Shown: positions 15,030-25,718, counted from the stretch's first letter. The stretch is DNA of 64,000 bases from Chryseobacterium aquifrigidense (GCF_006716485.1 NZ_VFPD01000001.1:2958008-3022007); one strand, 5' to 3'. Numbers and translations are program-made. Notes: generated by a model not told the origin, from the sequence alone.

Positions 15030-16580
15030 ATGAAATATCAAGCGATATTTATCGTTTTGTTATCATCTGTACACCTCTTTTTTGCTCAGGTACTTGATAA
15101 TAATTTTGGAACCAATGGAAAAATGGTTTATGATATCAATGCAAACTCAAATCTTGAAAAAATAGGGTCGATGATTGCTGTGAGCAACAGTAAAATACTG
15201 GTTGGAGGTACTGACAATACCAGCGCTTATCTTGTGAGACAGAATTCTGACGGTTCTATTGACACTTCTTTTCAGAGCAACGGAATCAAACAGCTTCCGT
15301 TTAAATCAATTGAAAAAATATTAAAGACAAGCAACAACGAGATGATCATTCTCGGAACTAAGCTTGCCACCGACGGCTATTTTAACATCATCGTCTGTAA
15401 AGTTGATGAAAATGGAAATTATGTTACAAATTTCGGCACAAACGGTATTCTGGAAATCAATTTTGGCGCTCAATCAGATGACAATGTCTTTAACGGTGAA
15501 CTGCAATCTGACGGAAAAATAATTGTGGTCGGTAACAAAAGAGGCACGAATGCATTTACAGAAGGTTACGTTTTGCGTTTATTACAGAACGGTCAATTTG
15601 ATACTACGTTTAATAATACCGGACTATTCACTATTGCACCTGTTAATCACCGCCATTATTTGAATGCCGTAAATATTGCTCCAAATGGAACAATAGTTTG
15701 TTCAGGCTATCTTTTGCTGACGACAGGCTCCAACCAAGATAGAATGTTTATATTAAGATTGTTACCAAACGGAACTTTGGATACTTCATTTGCCACCGTA
15801 GGATACAGATATTTTAATGTTACGAATATAGGTGGCTCACTGTCAAATACCAATATTGTTTTAAGTGACGGAAGTATTTTATTGGGCGGAGAATCATTCT
15901 CATCAAGCAATAACAATGTTTCATCTAACTTTACAATAATAAAATTCAATGTGGATGGTTCTTTTGAAAATTCTTTCGGAACGAACGGTGTTGTACAGAC
16001 ACTTCTTCCAAGTATCGGAGGTCAGCTGAGAAATATGAAATTAGATTCTTCAAATAATATTATCGCAGTTGGTTCTACGTACTCGGCGACCAATGGTAAT
16101 GAAAATTTTGCGATGATGAAATTTAATCTATCTGGGATTTTAGATACACAATTCGGAAATTCCGGTGTTGTAATTACAGATTTTTCAGGATTTCAGGATA
16201 TTCCGTACTCATCGTTGGTTTTTGATTCAAAAATAATTCTTGCAGGATTTGCTTCTTCTTCAGATTTTCCCAGCAACAGCAAATTTGCACTTGCACAATA
16301 CACATACAATAACTTAGGAATTGTTGAGCCTAAAAAAGCAGATAATTTCAAGATTTTCCCGACAGTTTTTTCAGACAATATTAATATAAAATGTGAAAAA
16401 GAGACCAAAGTAAGCGTTGGTATTTTTGATTATTCGGGTAAACTTATTTATGAAAAAGAAAATTTCAGATGCTCTCAAACTCCGGAACAGCTGCAACTGC
16501 CGATCTCAAAGCAAGGAGTATATTGGTCACAAATCAATTCAGGAAATAAAATTTCTGTTCAGAAATTGATAAAGAAGTAA
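15030..16580 (+). CDS. Delta-60-repeat T9SS type A sorting domain protein
   Basis: 516 residues with a signal peptide (MKYQAIFIVLLSSVHLFFAQ). The body has repeats of the form 'L(x)nGxxDxxFGxxGxxxxxF' (for example QNSDGSIDTSFQSNGIKQL, NGTLDTSFATVGY, SGILDTQFGNSGVVIT). These match the Delta-60 repeat family of predicted beta-propellers. The C-terminal 75 residues (NFKIFPTVFSDNINIKC ... VQKLIKK) form a divergent T9SS sorting domain. It is probably secreted and surface-attached; ligand unknown. It is flanked by a pair of direct repeats, so it may be a transferable single-gene unit. Confidence 0.85.
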   Translation: MKYQAIFIVLLSSVHLFFAQVLDNNFGTNGKMVYDINANSNLEKIGSMIAVSNSKILVGGTDNTSAYLVRQNSDGSIDTSFQSNGIKQLPFKSIEKILKTSNNEMIILGTKLATDGYFNIIVCKVDENGNYVTNFGTNGILEINFGAQSDDNVFNGELQSDGKIIVVGNKRGTNAFTEGYVLRLLQNGQFDTTFNNTGLFTIAPVNHRHYLNAVNIAPNGTIVCSGYLLLTTGSNQDRMFILRLLPNGTLDTSFATVGYRYFNVTNIGGSLSNTNIVLSDGSILLGGESFSSSNNNVSSNFTIIKFNVDGSFENSFGTNGVVQTLLPSIGGQLRNMKLDSSNNIIAVGSTYSATNGNENFAMMKFNLSGILDTQFGNSGVVITDFSGFQDIPYSSLVFDSKIILAGFASSSDFPSNSKFALAQYTYNNLGIVEPKKADNFKIFPTVFSDNINIKCEKETKVSVGIFDYSGKLIYEKENFRCSQTPEQLQLPISKQGVYWSQINSGNKISVQKLIKK

Positions 16581-16616
16581 TATTGGAGTTGCTAACTTTG
16601 TTAGGACATAATTCTT

Positions 16617-16639
16617 ATACTCTTTAACGTTAAGAGTAT
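16617..16639. repeat. near-perfect palindrome
   Basis: ATACTCTTTAACG continues into TTAAGAGTAT, with 8-bp arms around TAACGTT. It lies 37 bases after the stop of the 15030 gene. It has no T-run, so it could be a regulatory or structural site rather than a terminator. Confidence 0.5.
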
Positions 16640-16718
16640 GAAAAAGATCAGAAAAAAGTACCATATTTCTAATTATCTATTCCACTATTCAAACTAACTT
16701 CTTATAACTGTAACGTTG

Positions 16719-16777
16719 ATAAAATTTCAAAATCATCAAAGAATTGGTTCGAGATTTGTTCGTGGGGGTCTACAAAC
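16719..16777 (+). repeat. 60-bp imperfect direct repeat, right copy
   Basis: Contains AAATCATCAA then GAATTGGTTCGAGATTTGTT. Pairs with 14682-14740. Confidence 0.55.
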
Positions 16778-16811
16778 CATCCTTTTTCAAGGATGGTTTT
16801 CTTTTTTTTTA
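16774..16811 (+). terminator. intrinsic terminator
   Basis: AAACCATCCTT pairs with AAGGATGGTTT, followed by a long T-run. Confidence 0.85.
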
Positions 16812-16816
16812 TCTTT

Positions 16817-17338
16817 TTATTTAATCCTATTTGAAATGGGAGTTAACGCCAACTGCAAAGAATTAACATAGTCGTTATCAAAGTAAATAGCCCGTATTTC
16901 TTTATACAGAAAAGATTCGATTAACAACCAGTTTGCTTTGGGACTCAATAATCTCACTTTGAATGAATGTTCTTTAACAAGATCAATTTTACCAATATAA
17001 CATTTATGAGGTGACTTCAGCTCAATTTGAATAAGTTCAATTTTAGATTGCATATCCGATAATAGTTTTATAGTATCACCAATATTTAGCTCAACACTTT
17101 TTTCAGCAATCGCTCCCTTTAATCTCAGTATATTTTCTTTAAATTCATGCTCCTCCGATTTTTGAATGTTTTTAATATATCTTTGGTTGATCAGTACAAA
17201 ACCGTCCACCACATAATCAACAGGAATATATTTTATATAGCACCATTCATCTGATATATCTATCAATATACCTTCAAATTCTTTTTTATTTTTTAGGGTA
17301 ATTAAAACAACATTATTGATAAGCTCATTTGTTTTCAT
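16817..17338 (-). CDS. unknown protein with Sm-like barrel segments
   Basis: 173 residues from ATG 17338 (MKTNELINN); an ATG at 17365 would add nine residues. The first half (VVLITLKNKKEFEGILIDIS, then WCYIKYIPVDYVVDGFVLIN and QRYIKNI) resembles an Sm/SH3-like five-strand barrel. The C-terminal half (CYIGKIDLVKEHSFKVRLLS ... YKEIRAIYFDNDYVNSL) looks like a second copy. There is a helical linker between them. No signal peptide. It might bind nucleic acid or protein, but no established family is recognised. It stands alone between two terminators. Confidence 0.6.
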   Translation of the reverse strand: MKTNELINNVVLITLKNKKEFEGILIDISDEWCYIKYIPVDYVVDGFVLINQRYIKNIQKSEEHEFKENILRLKGAIAEKSVELNIGDTIKLLSDMQSKIELIQIELKSPHKCYIGKIDLVKEHSFKVRLLSPKANWLLIESFLYKEIRAIYFDNDYVNSLQLALTPISNRIK

Positions 17339-17465
17339 CTCTTTTAACCTTTTTACTAAAGGCACTCAAATTTACAAACTCTATAAAGAACAACATCATT
17401 CACAGATATAATGATTAATATATTTATAAATAAAATATTTACTTTGTCTATATTGACATTAATAA

Positions 17466-17495
17466 AAAAAGGCAGCTATAAAAGCTGCCTTTCTC
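17466..17495 (-). terminator. intrinsic terminator of katG
   Basis: On the minus strand AAAGGCAGCTT pairs with AGCTGCCTTT, followed by seven T. It lies 20 bases after the katG stop. Confidence 0.9.
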
Positions 17496-17514
17496 TATTT
17501 TTCATTTTTATTTA

Positions 17515-19800
<2,286 letters not shown>

Positions 19801-19857
19801 TTATTTTATTTTTTATGTTGATTAATACAGTTTCAATTTTCTGTTGTAAGAACATGA

Positions 19858-19865
19858 CAAACCTA
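19858..19865 (-). promoter_or_regulatory. -7 box of the katG promoter
   Basis: The minus strand reads TAGGTTTG, fitting TAnnTTTG. A TTG-containing ATTG lies about 20 bases further upstream at the -33 position. Confidence 0.5.
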
Positions 19866-19910
19866 CAACGTTTAACCGATAAATACAATCTATTAATTTT
19901 TATTTCGATG

Positions 19911-19925
19911 ATAGTCAAAAACTAT
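19911..19925 (-). promoter_or_regulatory. OxyR-like operator upstream of katG
   Basis: ATAG-N7-CTAT (ATAGTTTTTGACTAT on the minus strand) fits the OxyR half-operator ATAGnTnnnAnCTAT with one mismatch. It is centred about 65 bases before the inferred transcription start. Confidence 0.45.
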
Positions 19926-20055
19926 AAATAAATATTTTCAACGGCACAACATCTGGACATAATTGTGGTATTAAGTTAGTCATTTTTCAGATTAACTTGA
20001 ATAAAAACAGCCGGATACAGTCCAATTTAGAATTACTCAACGTAAGAATTTTAAA

Positions 20056-20185
20056 GAGGAAAGGAAGTTGGAGGCTGGAAGAAGGAAGTTTAACAGCATC
20101 ATAAAAAAGTAACTTTATAATTTCTGAAAAAACATGCTATTTCAACAATTTCTGAAAGCACTTCCCTTCCCAGTTTCCAGTTTCC
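20056..20185. repeat. GGAAG-type intergenic inverted repeat
   Basis: GAGGAAAGGAAGTTGGAGGC and TGGAAGAAGGAAG (20056-20088) are roughly complementary to CTTCCCTTCCCAGTTTCCAG and TTTCC (20161-20185). It fills most of the gap between katG and the haem-binding gene. It is the same family as 38931-39091 and the arms inside 232-1833. Confidence 0.6.
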
Positions 20186-20245
20186 AATTTTATCTCATAA
20201 AAATAAATTAACTATCTTTATATTGATCAAACATGAACATCTGCT

Positions 20246-20713
20246 ATGAAAAAAATAATTGTTGTCATTCTCGTTGTATTTATTATTATACAGTTTTTTC
20301 CTATTGATAAAACGAATCCGCCGCCTACTCCCGGCATGGATTTTCTGAAGATTAAAAATACTCCGGAGAAAATTGCCCGTACCCTCAGAACTTCATGTTA
20401 TGACTGTCATTCCAATGAAACAAAATACCCGTGGTATGCCAATATTTCCCCTACTTCGTGGTGGGTAAAAAATCATATTGATGAGGGCAGGAAACATCTT
20501 AATTTTTCTACCTTTGCAGTATATGAACCTAAAAGACAGCTTCATAAGCTGGAAGAATGTATAGAAATGGTTGAGAAAAAAGAGATGCCGCTTGAATCTT
20601 ATTATTTAGGTCATCAGAATGCTAAACTGTCGGATGAGCAGCGTGCAGATCTTATTCAATATTTCAAAAAAGTAAAAGAAGACACTGAAAGAGGAATCAT
20701 GTTTAATAAATAA
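20246..20713 (+). CDS. haem-binding domain protein (Haem_bd)
   Basis: 155 residues. It has an N-terminal membrane anchor or signal (MKKIIVVILVVFIIIQFFPI) and a c-type haem motif CYDCH (51-55) in the family context SCYDCHSNETKYPWYANISP, with a following tryptophan-rich stretch. This is the periplasmic Haem_bd family common in Bacteroidota. Its partner is not established, but a redox role is likely. The DCC-family gene begins four bases after its stop, so the two form an operon. The C-terminal helix ends at ERGIMFNK. Confidence 0.85.
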   Translation: MKKIIVVILVVFIIIQFFPIDKTNPPPTPGMDFLKIKNTPEKIARTLRTSCYDCHSNETKYPWYANISPTSWWVKNHIDEGRKHLNFSTFAVYEPKRQLHKLEECIEMVEKKEMPLESYYLGHQNAKLSDEQRADLIQYFKKVKEDTERGIMFNK

Positions 20714-20717
20714 CGTC

Positions 20718-21128
20718 ATGGAAAGTTGGGAAAATAAACATATTGTATTTTTTGATGGAGATTGCGGAGTCTGCAATTTCTGGGTGCAGTGGATTTTGGA
20801 GCGGGATAAGAAAGACCAATTCATGTTTGCTTCTCTTCAGTCTGATTTCGGACAGCAGTTTCTATCTGAAAGAGGGCTGGAAACGAATGTATTCAATACC
20901 ATGTATTTATGGAAACCCGGACGGTATTATCAGATCAAATCAAGAGCTGTACTGGAAATAGCTAATTTACTGGGAGGAGTTTATAAACTTTCCTTTGTGG
21001 GAAAAATTCTGCCTGCCTCTTTAAGTGACAAAGTGTATGATGCCATTTCCAGAAACAGGATGAAACTGGCCAATCAGAAATGTTATTTACCGGATCAGCA
21101 TCAGAAGAAAAAGTTTATTCAGGTGTAA
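20718..21128 (+). CDS. DCC-family thiol-disulfide oxidoreductase-like protein (DUF393)
   Basis: 136 residues, beginning with the family signature VFFDGDCGVCNFWVQWILERD (the DGxCxxC core gives the DCC name). The remainder (FMFASLQSDFGQQFL ... LPASLSDKVYDAISRNRMK) follows the DUF393 pattern. The family is thioredoxin-like and of unproven substrate. There is no signal peptide. Operon partner of the haem-binding protein immediately upstream. Confidence 0.9.
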   Translation: MESWENKHIVFFDGDCGVCNFWVQWILERDKKDQFMFASLQSDFGQQFLSERGLETNVFNTMYLWKPGRYYQIKSRAVLEIANLLGGVYKLSFVGKILPASLSDKVYDAISRNRMKLANQKCYLPDQHQKKKFIQV

Positions 21129-21167
21129 ATAGTCTTGCACCATTTCATTCAACCTATAAAAAGATAT

Positions 21168-21235
21168 CATTCCGTAAGATTCTCCTACAATATGTATTAT
21201 GAATAATGCATTGTAGAAAGATTCCTACGGAATGA
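21168..21235. repeat. intergenic inverted repeat (TCATTCCGTA type)
   Basis: TCATTCCGTAAGATTCTCCT continuing to ACAAT (21168-21192) pairs with ATTGTAGAAAGATTCCTACG and GAATGA (21210-21235). This looks like a REP or MITE-type element between convergent genes. Confidence 0.65.
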
Positions 21236-21345
21236 CAAATAAGACGTATAGTTGTTTTTGTTTAATGTTTAATAAAAAATAACCTGAATAAAAATCCCTT
21301 ATCAACTTTATCATTCATCATTCATTATTACTCATTACCCATTAC

Positions 21346-22785
21346 TCATAAATTCGGCGACCAGACAGAATATGAATTCGGAGGACACTGTATTTTCACC
21401 CATTTATCACCCTGAGTGGTTGGATACCAGCTTGAATTCCCTGTGAAATCTTTGATCTGCTGGCTGCTCCAGTTGGTTTCTATCCATCTTTCCTGCCAGC
21501 TTGAAGATGTATTGATGTAAACTACAAGTCCCGGATTGCCGTTATAACCGTTACGTCTTGCAATATATTCATCATTATCGGTATACAGAATAGAAGTTGT
21601 TCCGGTAGCTTTATTATTATGAATCCAGATCAGGTTGTTCAGTCTTTCTTTATTTAACCATTCTTCATAATCTCTGTAAAAAATAGTCGGATATCCTTCA
21701 TGAGTTAAGATATAGGCATATGCCGGCATTTTATTGTAGATGATATCTGTATCATGATTGGCAACAAAAGTAACTGCTTTGTATGGGTTTCTTTTCCACA
21801 TCATATCATCATTCAGGACATTTAAGTTTCCGTTATCAAAAGCTTCATCCATTTTATAATAGGCAGCAAAGTCAAATACGGAACTGTTGGCATTATTGGC
21901 CCACCATTCCAATGTGTTGACATTTGAATCCCATAATTCCCCGACAGAAAATCCTCCTACTTTTGAATTCCAGGTATTGACCACCCAAGGTCCGAAACCT
22001 TTAACGTAATCGAATCTCCAGCCGTCAAATTTCATTACATTTTTATAATATTTTGCCACGGAATCATCCCTTCCCCAAAGCCAGTCCTGTACATGAGGAT
22101 TCGCATGACATAAATCCGGGAAACCTCCAAAAGCTCCTTCATCATTGTTTCCGTAAGCATTTTTATAAAAGTCATTATAATTCCTCTGGAATTTCCCTGA
22201 TGCAACCCCTGAAAAATTAGTCCAGGTATTGGTTCCTGTAAAAGGATTGGCTTCGGATTGTCCTCCACTGTTGTGATTGATTACAATGTCCGCATACACC
22301 TGCATATTTTCAGTATGTGCTTTTGTGATCAATGCTTCCAGTTCGGCTCTGGATCCGAAACGGGTTTCTGTACTTCCATTTTGATTAAAATCTCCAAAAT
22401 CATAATAGTCTGTGGGATCATATCCCATAGAATAGGCTCCGTTCTGTGCTTTTGATGCCGGAGGTAACCATACAGCACCAATTCCTGCATCGGACCATGC
22501 TGTCAGTTTATCTTTAACAGTATTCCACCAGTTACCACCTTCCGGAACATCCCAGTAAAAGCCCTGCATCAGAACTCCGCCACCTGGCCCGGCTGTAAAT
22601 TTACTCTGTGCAGAACCTGAACCACTTCCTGTACTGAACGGGCGGCCATCATGATTGGTAACATTCACTGTTTTGTTGTGCACCTCTTCTTGCTTGGAGG
22701 GCTCAGTTGTCAATTCATCACTGGTTCTACATGAGCTTACTAATGCTAAAGCCAGCAGTGAAAGGAAAAAGTTTGTTTTTTTCAT
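21346..22785 (-). CDS. GH13 alpha-amylase, lipoprotein
   Basis: 479 residues. Lipobox VSSC with Cys19 predicts lipid anchoring. After a Gly/Ser-rich linker comes the GH13 (alpha/beta)8 barrel: GAVWLPPASK (103-112), ADIVINHNSGG (165-175), GWRFDYVKGF with nucleophile Asp259, VGELWD with acid/base Glu283, and VANHDTD with Asp345. It would hydrolyse alpha-1,4 glucans such as starch outside the inner membrane. There is no SusC/SusD pair nearby, so it is not part of a classical starch utilisation locus here. The C-terminal beta domain is complete. Single-gene unit. Confidence 0.93.
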   Translation of the reverse strand: MKKTNFFLSLLALALVSSCRTSDELTTEPSKQEEVHNKTVNVTNHDGRPFSTGSGSGSAQSKFTAGPGGGVLMQGFYWDVPEGGNWWNTVKDKLTAWSDAGIGAVWLPPASKAQNGAYSMGYDPTDYYDFGDFNQNGSTETRFGSRAELEALITKAHTENMQVYADIVINHNSGGQSEANPFTGTNTWTNFSGVASGKFQRNYNDFYKNAYGNNDEGAFGGFPDLCHANPHVQDWLWGRDDSVAKYYKNVMKFDGWRFDYVKGFGPWVVNTWNSKVGGFSVGELWDSNVNTLEWWANNANSSVFDFAAYYKMDEAFDNGNLNVLNDDMMWKRNPYKAVTFVANHDTDIIYNKMPAYAYILTHEGYPTIFYRDYEEWLNKERLNNLIWIHNNKATGTTSILYTDNDEYIARRNGYNGNPGLVVYINTSSSWQERWIETNWSSQQIKDFTGNSSWYPTTQGDKWVKIQCPPNSYSVWSPNL

Positions 22786-22972
22786 CGTTATAATTAATTA
22801 TCAATCTATTAAACAAGATACGATTTTATAGAAAACAAATTCAAATAAACGGGAAATATTTTCATTTTCTGCAATAAATCAGAAAGATAGGTATTCAAAT
22901 TTTTCATTAAAAAATCATAAATTTTTCAGATTCCCGAGACAATTTTTCTTTTAATGCATATATTTGCATACT

Positions 22973-23644
22973 ATGGAATACAATACCCAAAAAACTCAGC
23001 TTCATATGCCGGAATATGGCAGAATTATACAACAGTTGGTTGAGCGCTGCAAAGAACTTCCTTCCAAAGACGAAAGGAATGAAATGGCTATGGCAATCAT
23101 CGATTTTATGGGTCAGAGAAACCCACAACTTCGCGACGAGGAAAATTATAAACATAAACTTTGGGACCATCTTTTTATTCTTGCCAATTATGATCTGGAT
23201 GTAGATTCTCCTTATCCGTTCCCTACAATGGAACAGCTGGCGGAAAAACCTAAAAGAATGGAATATCCAAAACTTCAAGGTGACTTTAAGTTCTACGGAA
23301 AAAGTATTCTTCAATTGATAGAAAAAGCAATCGAACTGGAAACGGGTGATGAAAAAGAAGCCCTTATTGAGGTAATTGCTAACAATATGAAGAAGTCTTA
23401 TAATGTCTATAATAAAGAACATGTGACGGATGATGTTATTTTCCGCCACCTGAAAGAACTGTCTGAAAACAGGTTGGATCTTACCGGAATAGATTCTCTT
23501 GAGAAAAGTAAAATCTATTATACCAGCAATAACAACAACCGAAATAATAACAATAACAACAGGAATAACAACAATAATAAAAATAGTAACAATAACCAGC
23601 CTAACAAGAGAAGGCACAATAACAATCATAAAAACAGAAAATAA
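22973..23644 (+). CDS. DUF4290 protein with Asn/Arg-rich tail
   Basis: 223 residues from ATG 22973 (MEYNTQKTQLHMPEYGR); an ATG at 22964 lies inside a -7-like box (TATATTTG, 22959-22966) and is unlikely. Residues 1-175 match the DUF4290 family, found next to murA in many Bacteroidota and of unknown function. The last 45 residues are almost only Asn, Arg, Lys and Gln, encoded by an AAC/AAT-rich tract. The stop codon TAA overlaps the murA ATG (TAATG), which implies translational coupling. A leaderless transcript is possible. Confidence 0.85.
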   Translation: MEYNTQKTQLHMPEYGRIIQQLVERCKELPSKDERNEMAMAIIDFMGQRNPQLRDEENYKHKLWDHLFILANYDLDVDSPYPFPTMEQLAEKPKRMEYPKLQGDFKFYGKSILQLIEKAIELETGDEKEALIEVIANNMKKSYNVYNKEHVTDDVIFRHLKELSENRLDLTGIDSLEKSKIYYTSNNNNRNNNNNNRNNNNNKNSNNNQPNKRRHNNNHKNRK

Positions 23645-24951
23645 TGAGTGGAACATTTCAAATAAGAGGAGGAAAAAGACTGCAGGGTGAAATAACTCCA
23701 CAAGGAGCCAAGAATGAGGCTCTACAAATTTTATGTGCTGTTCTTCTGACTGACGAGGAAGTAAGAATCAAAAATATTCCGGATATCCATGATGTTAACA
23801 GACTGATTGAAATTCTTGGAGATTTTGGGGTAAAAATTACTAAAAACGGACAGGGAGATTATACTTTCAAAGCTGATCAGGTTAATTTTGATTATATAAA
23901 ATCTAACGAGTTCAAAAAGGACGGAGCAAAATTACGTGGATCCATTATGTTGATGGGACCAATGCTTGCCCGTTATGGAGAGGCTTACATGCCTACTCCG
24001 GGAGGTGATAAAATCGGAAGAAGAAGATTGGATACCCACTTCCAGGGACTTGTAGAATTAGGTGCTGAATTCAATTATGATGAAGAGGAGTATTTCTACT
24101 CTTTAAAAGCTAAAGAATTAAGAGGTAAATTTATTTTATTGGAAGAAGCTTCTGTAACAGGAACTGCCAATATTGTAATGGCTGCAGCTCTGGCAAAAGG
24201 AAAAACAAGAATTTACAACGCTGCATGTGAACCTTATCTTCAGCAATTGTGTAAAATGCTGAACAGAATGGGAGCCAATATCTCAGGGATCGGATCTAAC
24301 CTTCTTACGATTGAAGGGGTTGAATACCTTAGAGGTACTGAGCACACCATGCTTCCGGACATGGTAGAAATCGGTTCATGGATTGGTCTTGCAGCGATGA
24401 CAAAATCTGAGATTACCATCAAAAATGTCAACTGGAATCAGCTTGGTGTCATCCCGAATACTTTCAGAAAATTAGGAATCGAGCTTGAGCAAAGTGGTGA
24501 TGACATCTATATTCCTGCTCAGGAACATTATAAAATTCAGAAATTTATTGACGGTTCTATCCTTACCATTTCGGATGCGCCATGGCCAGGATTTACACCG
24601 GATTTATTATCTATTATTTTAGTAGTGGCTACTCAGGCCAAAGGAAGTATTCTGGTTCATCAGAAAATGTTTGAATCCAGATTATTCTTTGTGGATAAAT
24701 TAATTGATATGGGAGCCCAGATCATTTTATGTGATCCGCACAGAGCTACGGTAATCGGATTGAATCAGGAAGCGCCGTTAAGAGGAACAACGATGGTTTC
24801 CCCGGATATCAGAGCCGGAAACGCACTTCTTATTGCAGCACTTTCTGCAGAAGGAAAATCTATTATCCACAATATCGAGCAGATCGACAGAGGATATGAA
24901 AATATTGATGGAAGACTGAGAGCTATTGGTGCTGACATCGAAAGAATTTAA
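23644..24951 (+). CDS. murA: UDP-N-acetylglucosamine 1-carboxyvinyltransferase MurA
   Basis: 435 residues; catalyses transfer of enolpyruvate to UDP-GlcNAc, the first committed step of peptidoglycan synthesis, in the cytoplasm. The substrate Lys-Asn pair is at 23-24 (GAKNEAL). In the active-site loop PTPGGDKIGRRRLDTH the usual cysteine is replaced by Asp122. This natural Cys-to-Asp form, known from mycobacteria and chlamydiae, is catalytically competent and insensitive to fosfomycin. C-terminal motifs (SPDIRAGNALLIAALSAEG) are intact. Coupled to DUF4290 upstream, terminated at 25137-25170. Confidence 0.97.
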   Translation: MSGTFQIRGGKRLQGEITPQGAKNEALQILCAVLLTDEEVRIKNIPDIHDVNRLIEILGDFGVKITKNGQGDYTFKADQVNFDYIKSNEFKKDGAKLRGSIMLMGPMLARYGEAYMPTPGGDKIGRRRLDTHFQGLVELGAEFNYDEEEYFYSLKAKELRGKFILLEEASVTGTANIVMAAALAKGKTRIYNAACEPYLQQLCKMLNRMGANISGIGSNLLTIEGVEYLRGTEHTMLPDMVEIGSWIGLAAMTKSEITIKNVNWNQLGVIPNTFRKLGIELEQSGDDIYIPAQEHYKIQKFIDGSILTISDAPWPGFTPDLLSIILVVATQAKGSILVHQKMFESRLFFVDKLIDMGAQIILCDPHRATVIGLNQEAPLRGTTMVSPDIRAGNALLIAALSAEGKSIIHNIEQIDRGYENIDGRLRAIGADIERI

Positions 24952-24987
24952 AATTATTTATTGACCTTATCCTTTTAGTAATAATAG

Positions 24988-25059
24988 TTCGACAGGCTCA
25001 GCCTGGCAACACTTAAAAATTTCAGTTGGTATTCGGGCTGTCACCCTGAGCCTGTCGAA
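24988..25059. repeat. inverted repeat TTCGACAGGCTCAG
   Basis: TTCGACAGGCTCAG (24988-25001) pairs perfectly with CTGAGCCTGTCGAA (25046-25059). It resembles widespread small non-coding repeats. Confidence 0.7.
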
Positions 25060-25136
25060 GGGTTATCAAGAAGAAACCTTTGTTAATTATTAATCTCGAG
25101 TATTAAATAAAGGGAGATAAGTCAAGAATTTCATTT

Positions 25137-25170
25137 AAAAGCGTTCAGGATATCTGAGCGCTTTTTTTGT
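25137..25170 (+). terminator. intrinsic terminator
   Basis: AAAAGCGTTCAG, short loop, CTGAGCGCTTTTTTT. Confidence 0.85.
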
Positions 25171-25174
25171 TTTA

Positions 25175-25232
25175 CCACCCCGTCAAAAATTCTTTGAATT
25201 TTCGCCACCCCTCCAAAGAAGGGGAATTTTGT
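25175..25232. repeat. 'CCACCCC' repeat element
   Basis: CCACCCCGTCAAAAATTC is followed by GAATTTTCGCCACCCCTCC and a short AAGGGGAATTTT. An AAAATTC/GAATTTT inverted core sits between two CACCCC blocks. Resembles intergenic repeats common in this genus. Confidence 0.4.
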
Positions 25233-25285
25233 CCCTGTTAACGATTGATCTTTTTAATCTGTTTTTCATCTGCTTTTGTAAAAAA

Positions 25286-25318
25286 TAAAAAGTGCCCGGT
25301 AAAAAACCGGACACTTTG
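25286..25318 (-). terminator. intrinsic terminator of the NIL-domain gene
   Basis: On the minus strand AAAGTGTCCGGTT pairs with ACCGGGCACTTT, then T-rich sequence. Confidence 0.8.
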
Positions 25319-25343
25319 GTAATTAAAACTATATGAATCTCAC

Positions 25344-25655
25344 TTAAAAATAGGTTCTGCAGGTATATTCTACCGTTGTATTGATAAGTTTATTTTTATT
25401 CAGATAGACTTCAAGCTGCTGAAAATCATCTGAATTGACATTAATATATAACTGTACTGAACCGAAACTATATCCGTTCACATACTCTACGTTAGCAGAT
25501 AACACTCTATGACAGATGCCGAATTGATTATAGATGGTATTCATCAAATGTTCAAATTTCATTTTGCCATTCAACTCTATTTCCAGTAACAATTCTTTTT
25601 TAGGCAGGTTTATTTTATTCTGTAAAACCTGCAGGGCGGGATTAGGTGTAATCAT
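25344..25655 (-). CDS. stand-alone NIL-domain protein
   Basis: 103 residues. LLLEIELNGKMKFEHLMNTI, then QFGICHRVLSANVEYVNGYSF and GSVQLYINVNSDDFQQLEVY follow the ferredoxin-like NIL fold found at the C-terminus of methionine ABC-transporter ATPase MetN, including the 'NVEYVNGxxFGSvxl' core. Here it is alone, with no ATPase, suggesting a free effector-binding regulator of sulfur or methionine metabolism (inference). It has a full promoter whose -33 region lies inside an inverted repeat, so it is itself regulated. Confidence 0.7.
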   Translation of the reverse strand: MITPNPALQVLQNKINLPKKELLLEIELNGKMKFEHLMNTIYNQFGICHRVLSANVEYVNGYSFGSVQLYINVNSDDFQQLEVYLNKNKLINTTVEYTCRTYF

Positions 25656-25718
25656 TGCTAAACATTTTTGGGTTAAACTCTGTCAGATCATATGACACTT
25701 TTGTTTTTAAATCTGTGA

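Larger units (their letters stand above)
24952..25343. other. intergenic region with repeats and two terminators
   Basis: 392 bases holding an inverted repeat (24988-25059), the murA-side terminator, a 'CACCCC' repeat (25175-25232) and the terminator of the NIL gene. No gene seen. Confidence 0.7.

Noticed and set aside
16741..16775. Possible tRNA (GGTTCGA resembling a T-loop)
   Set aside because: No acceptor, D or anticodon stem can be drawn around it, and the left direct-repeat copy breaks the T-loop.
22907..23701. 264-codon minus-strand frame rich in Ile/Val/Phe
   Set aside because: It is antisense to DUF4290 and its AAC/AAT tract, which creates hydrophobic runs in the opposite strand; not a membrane protein.
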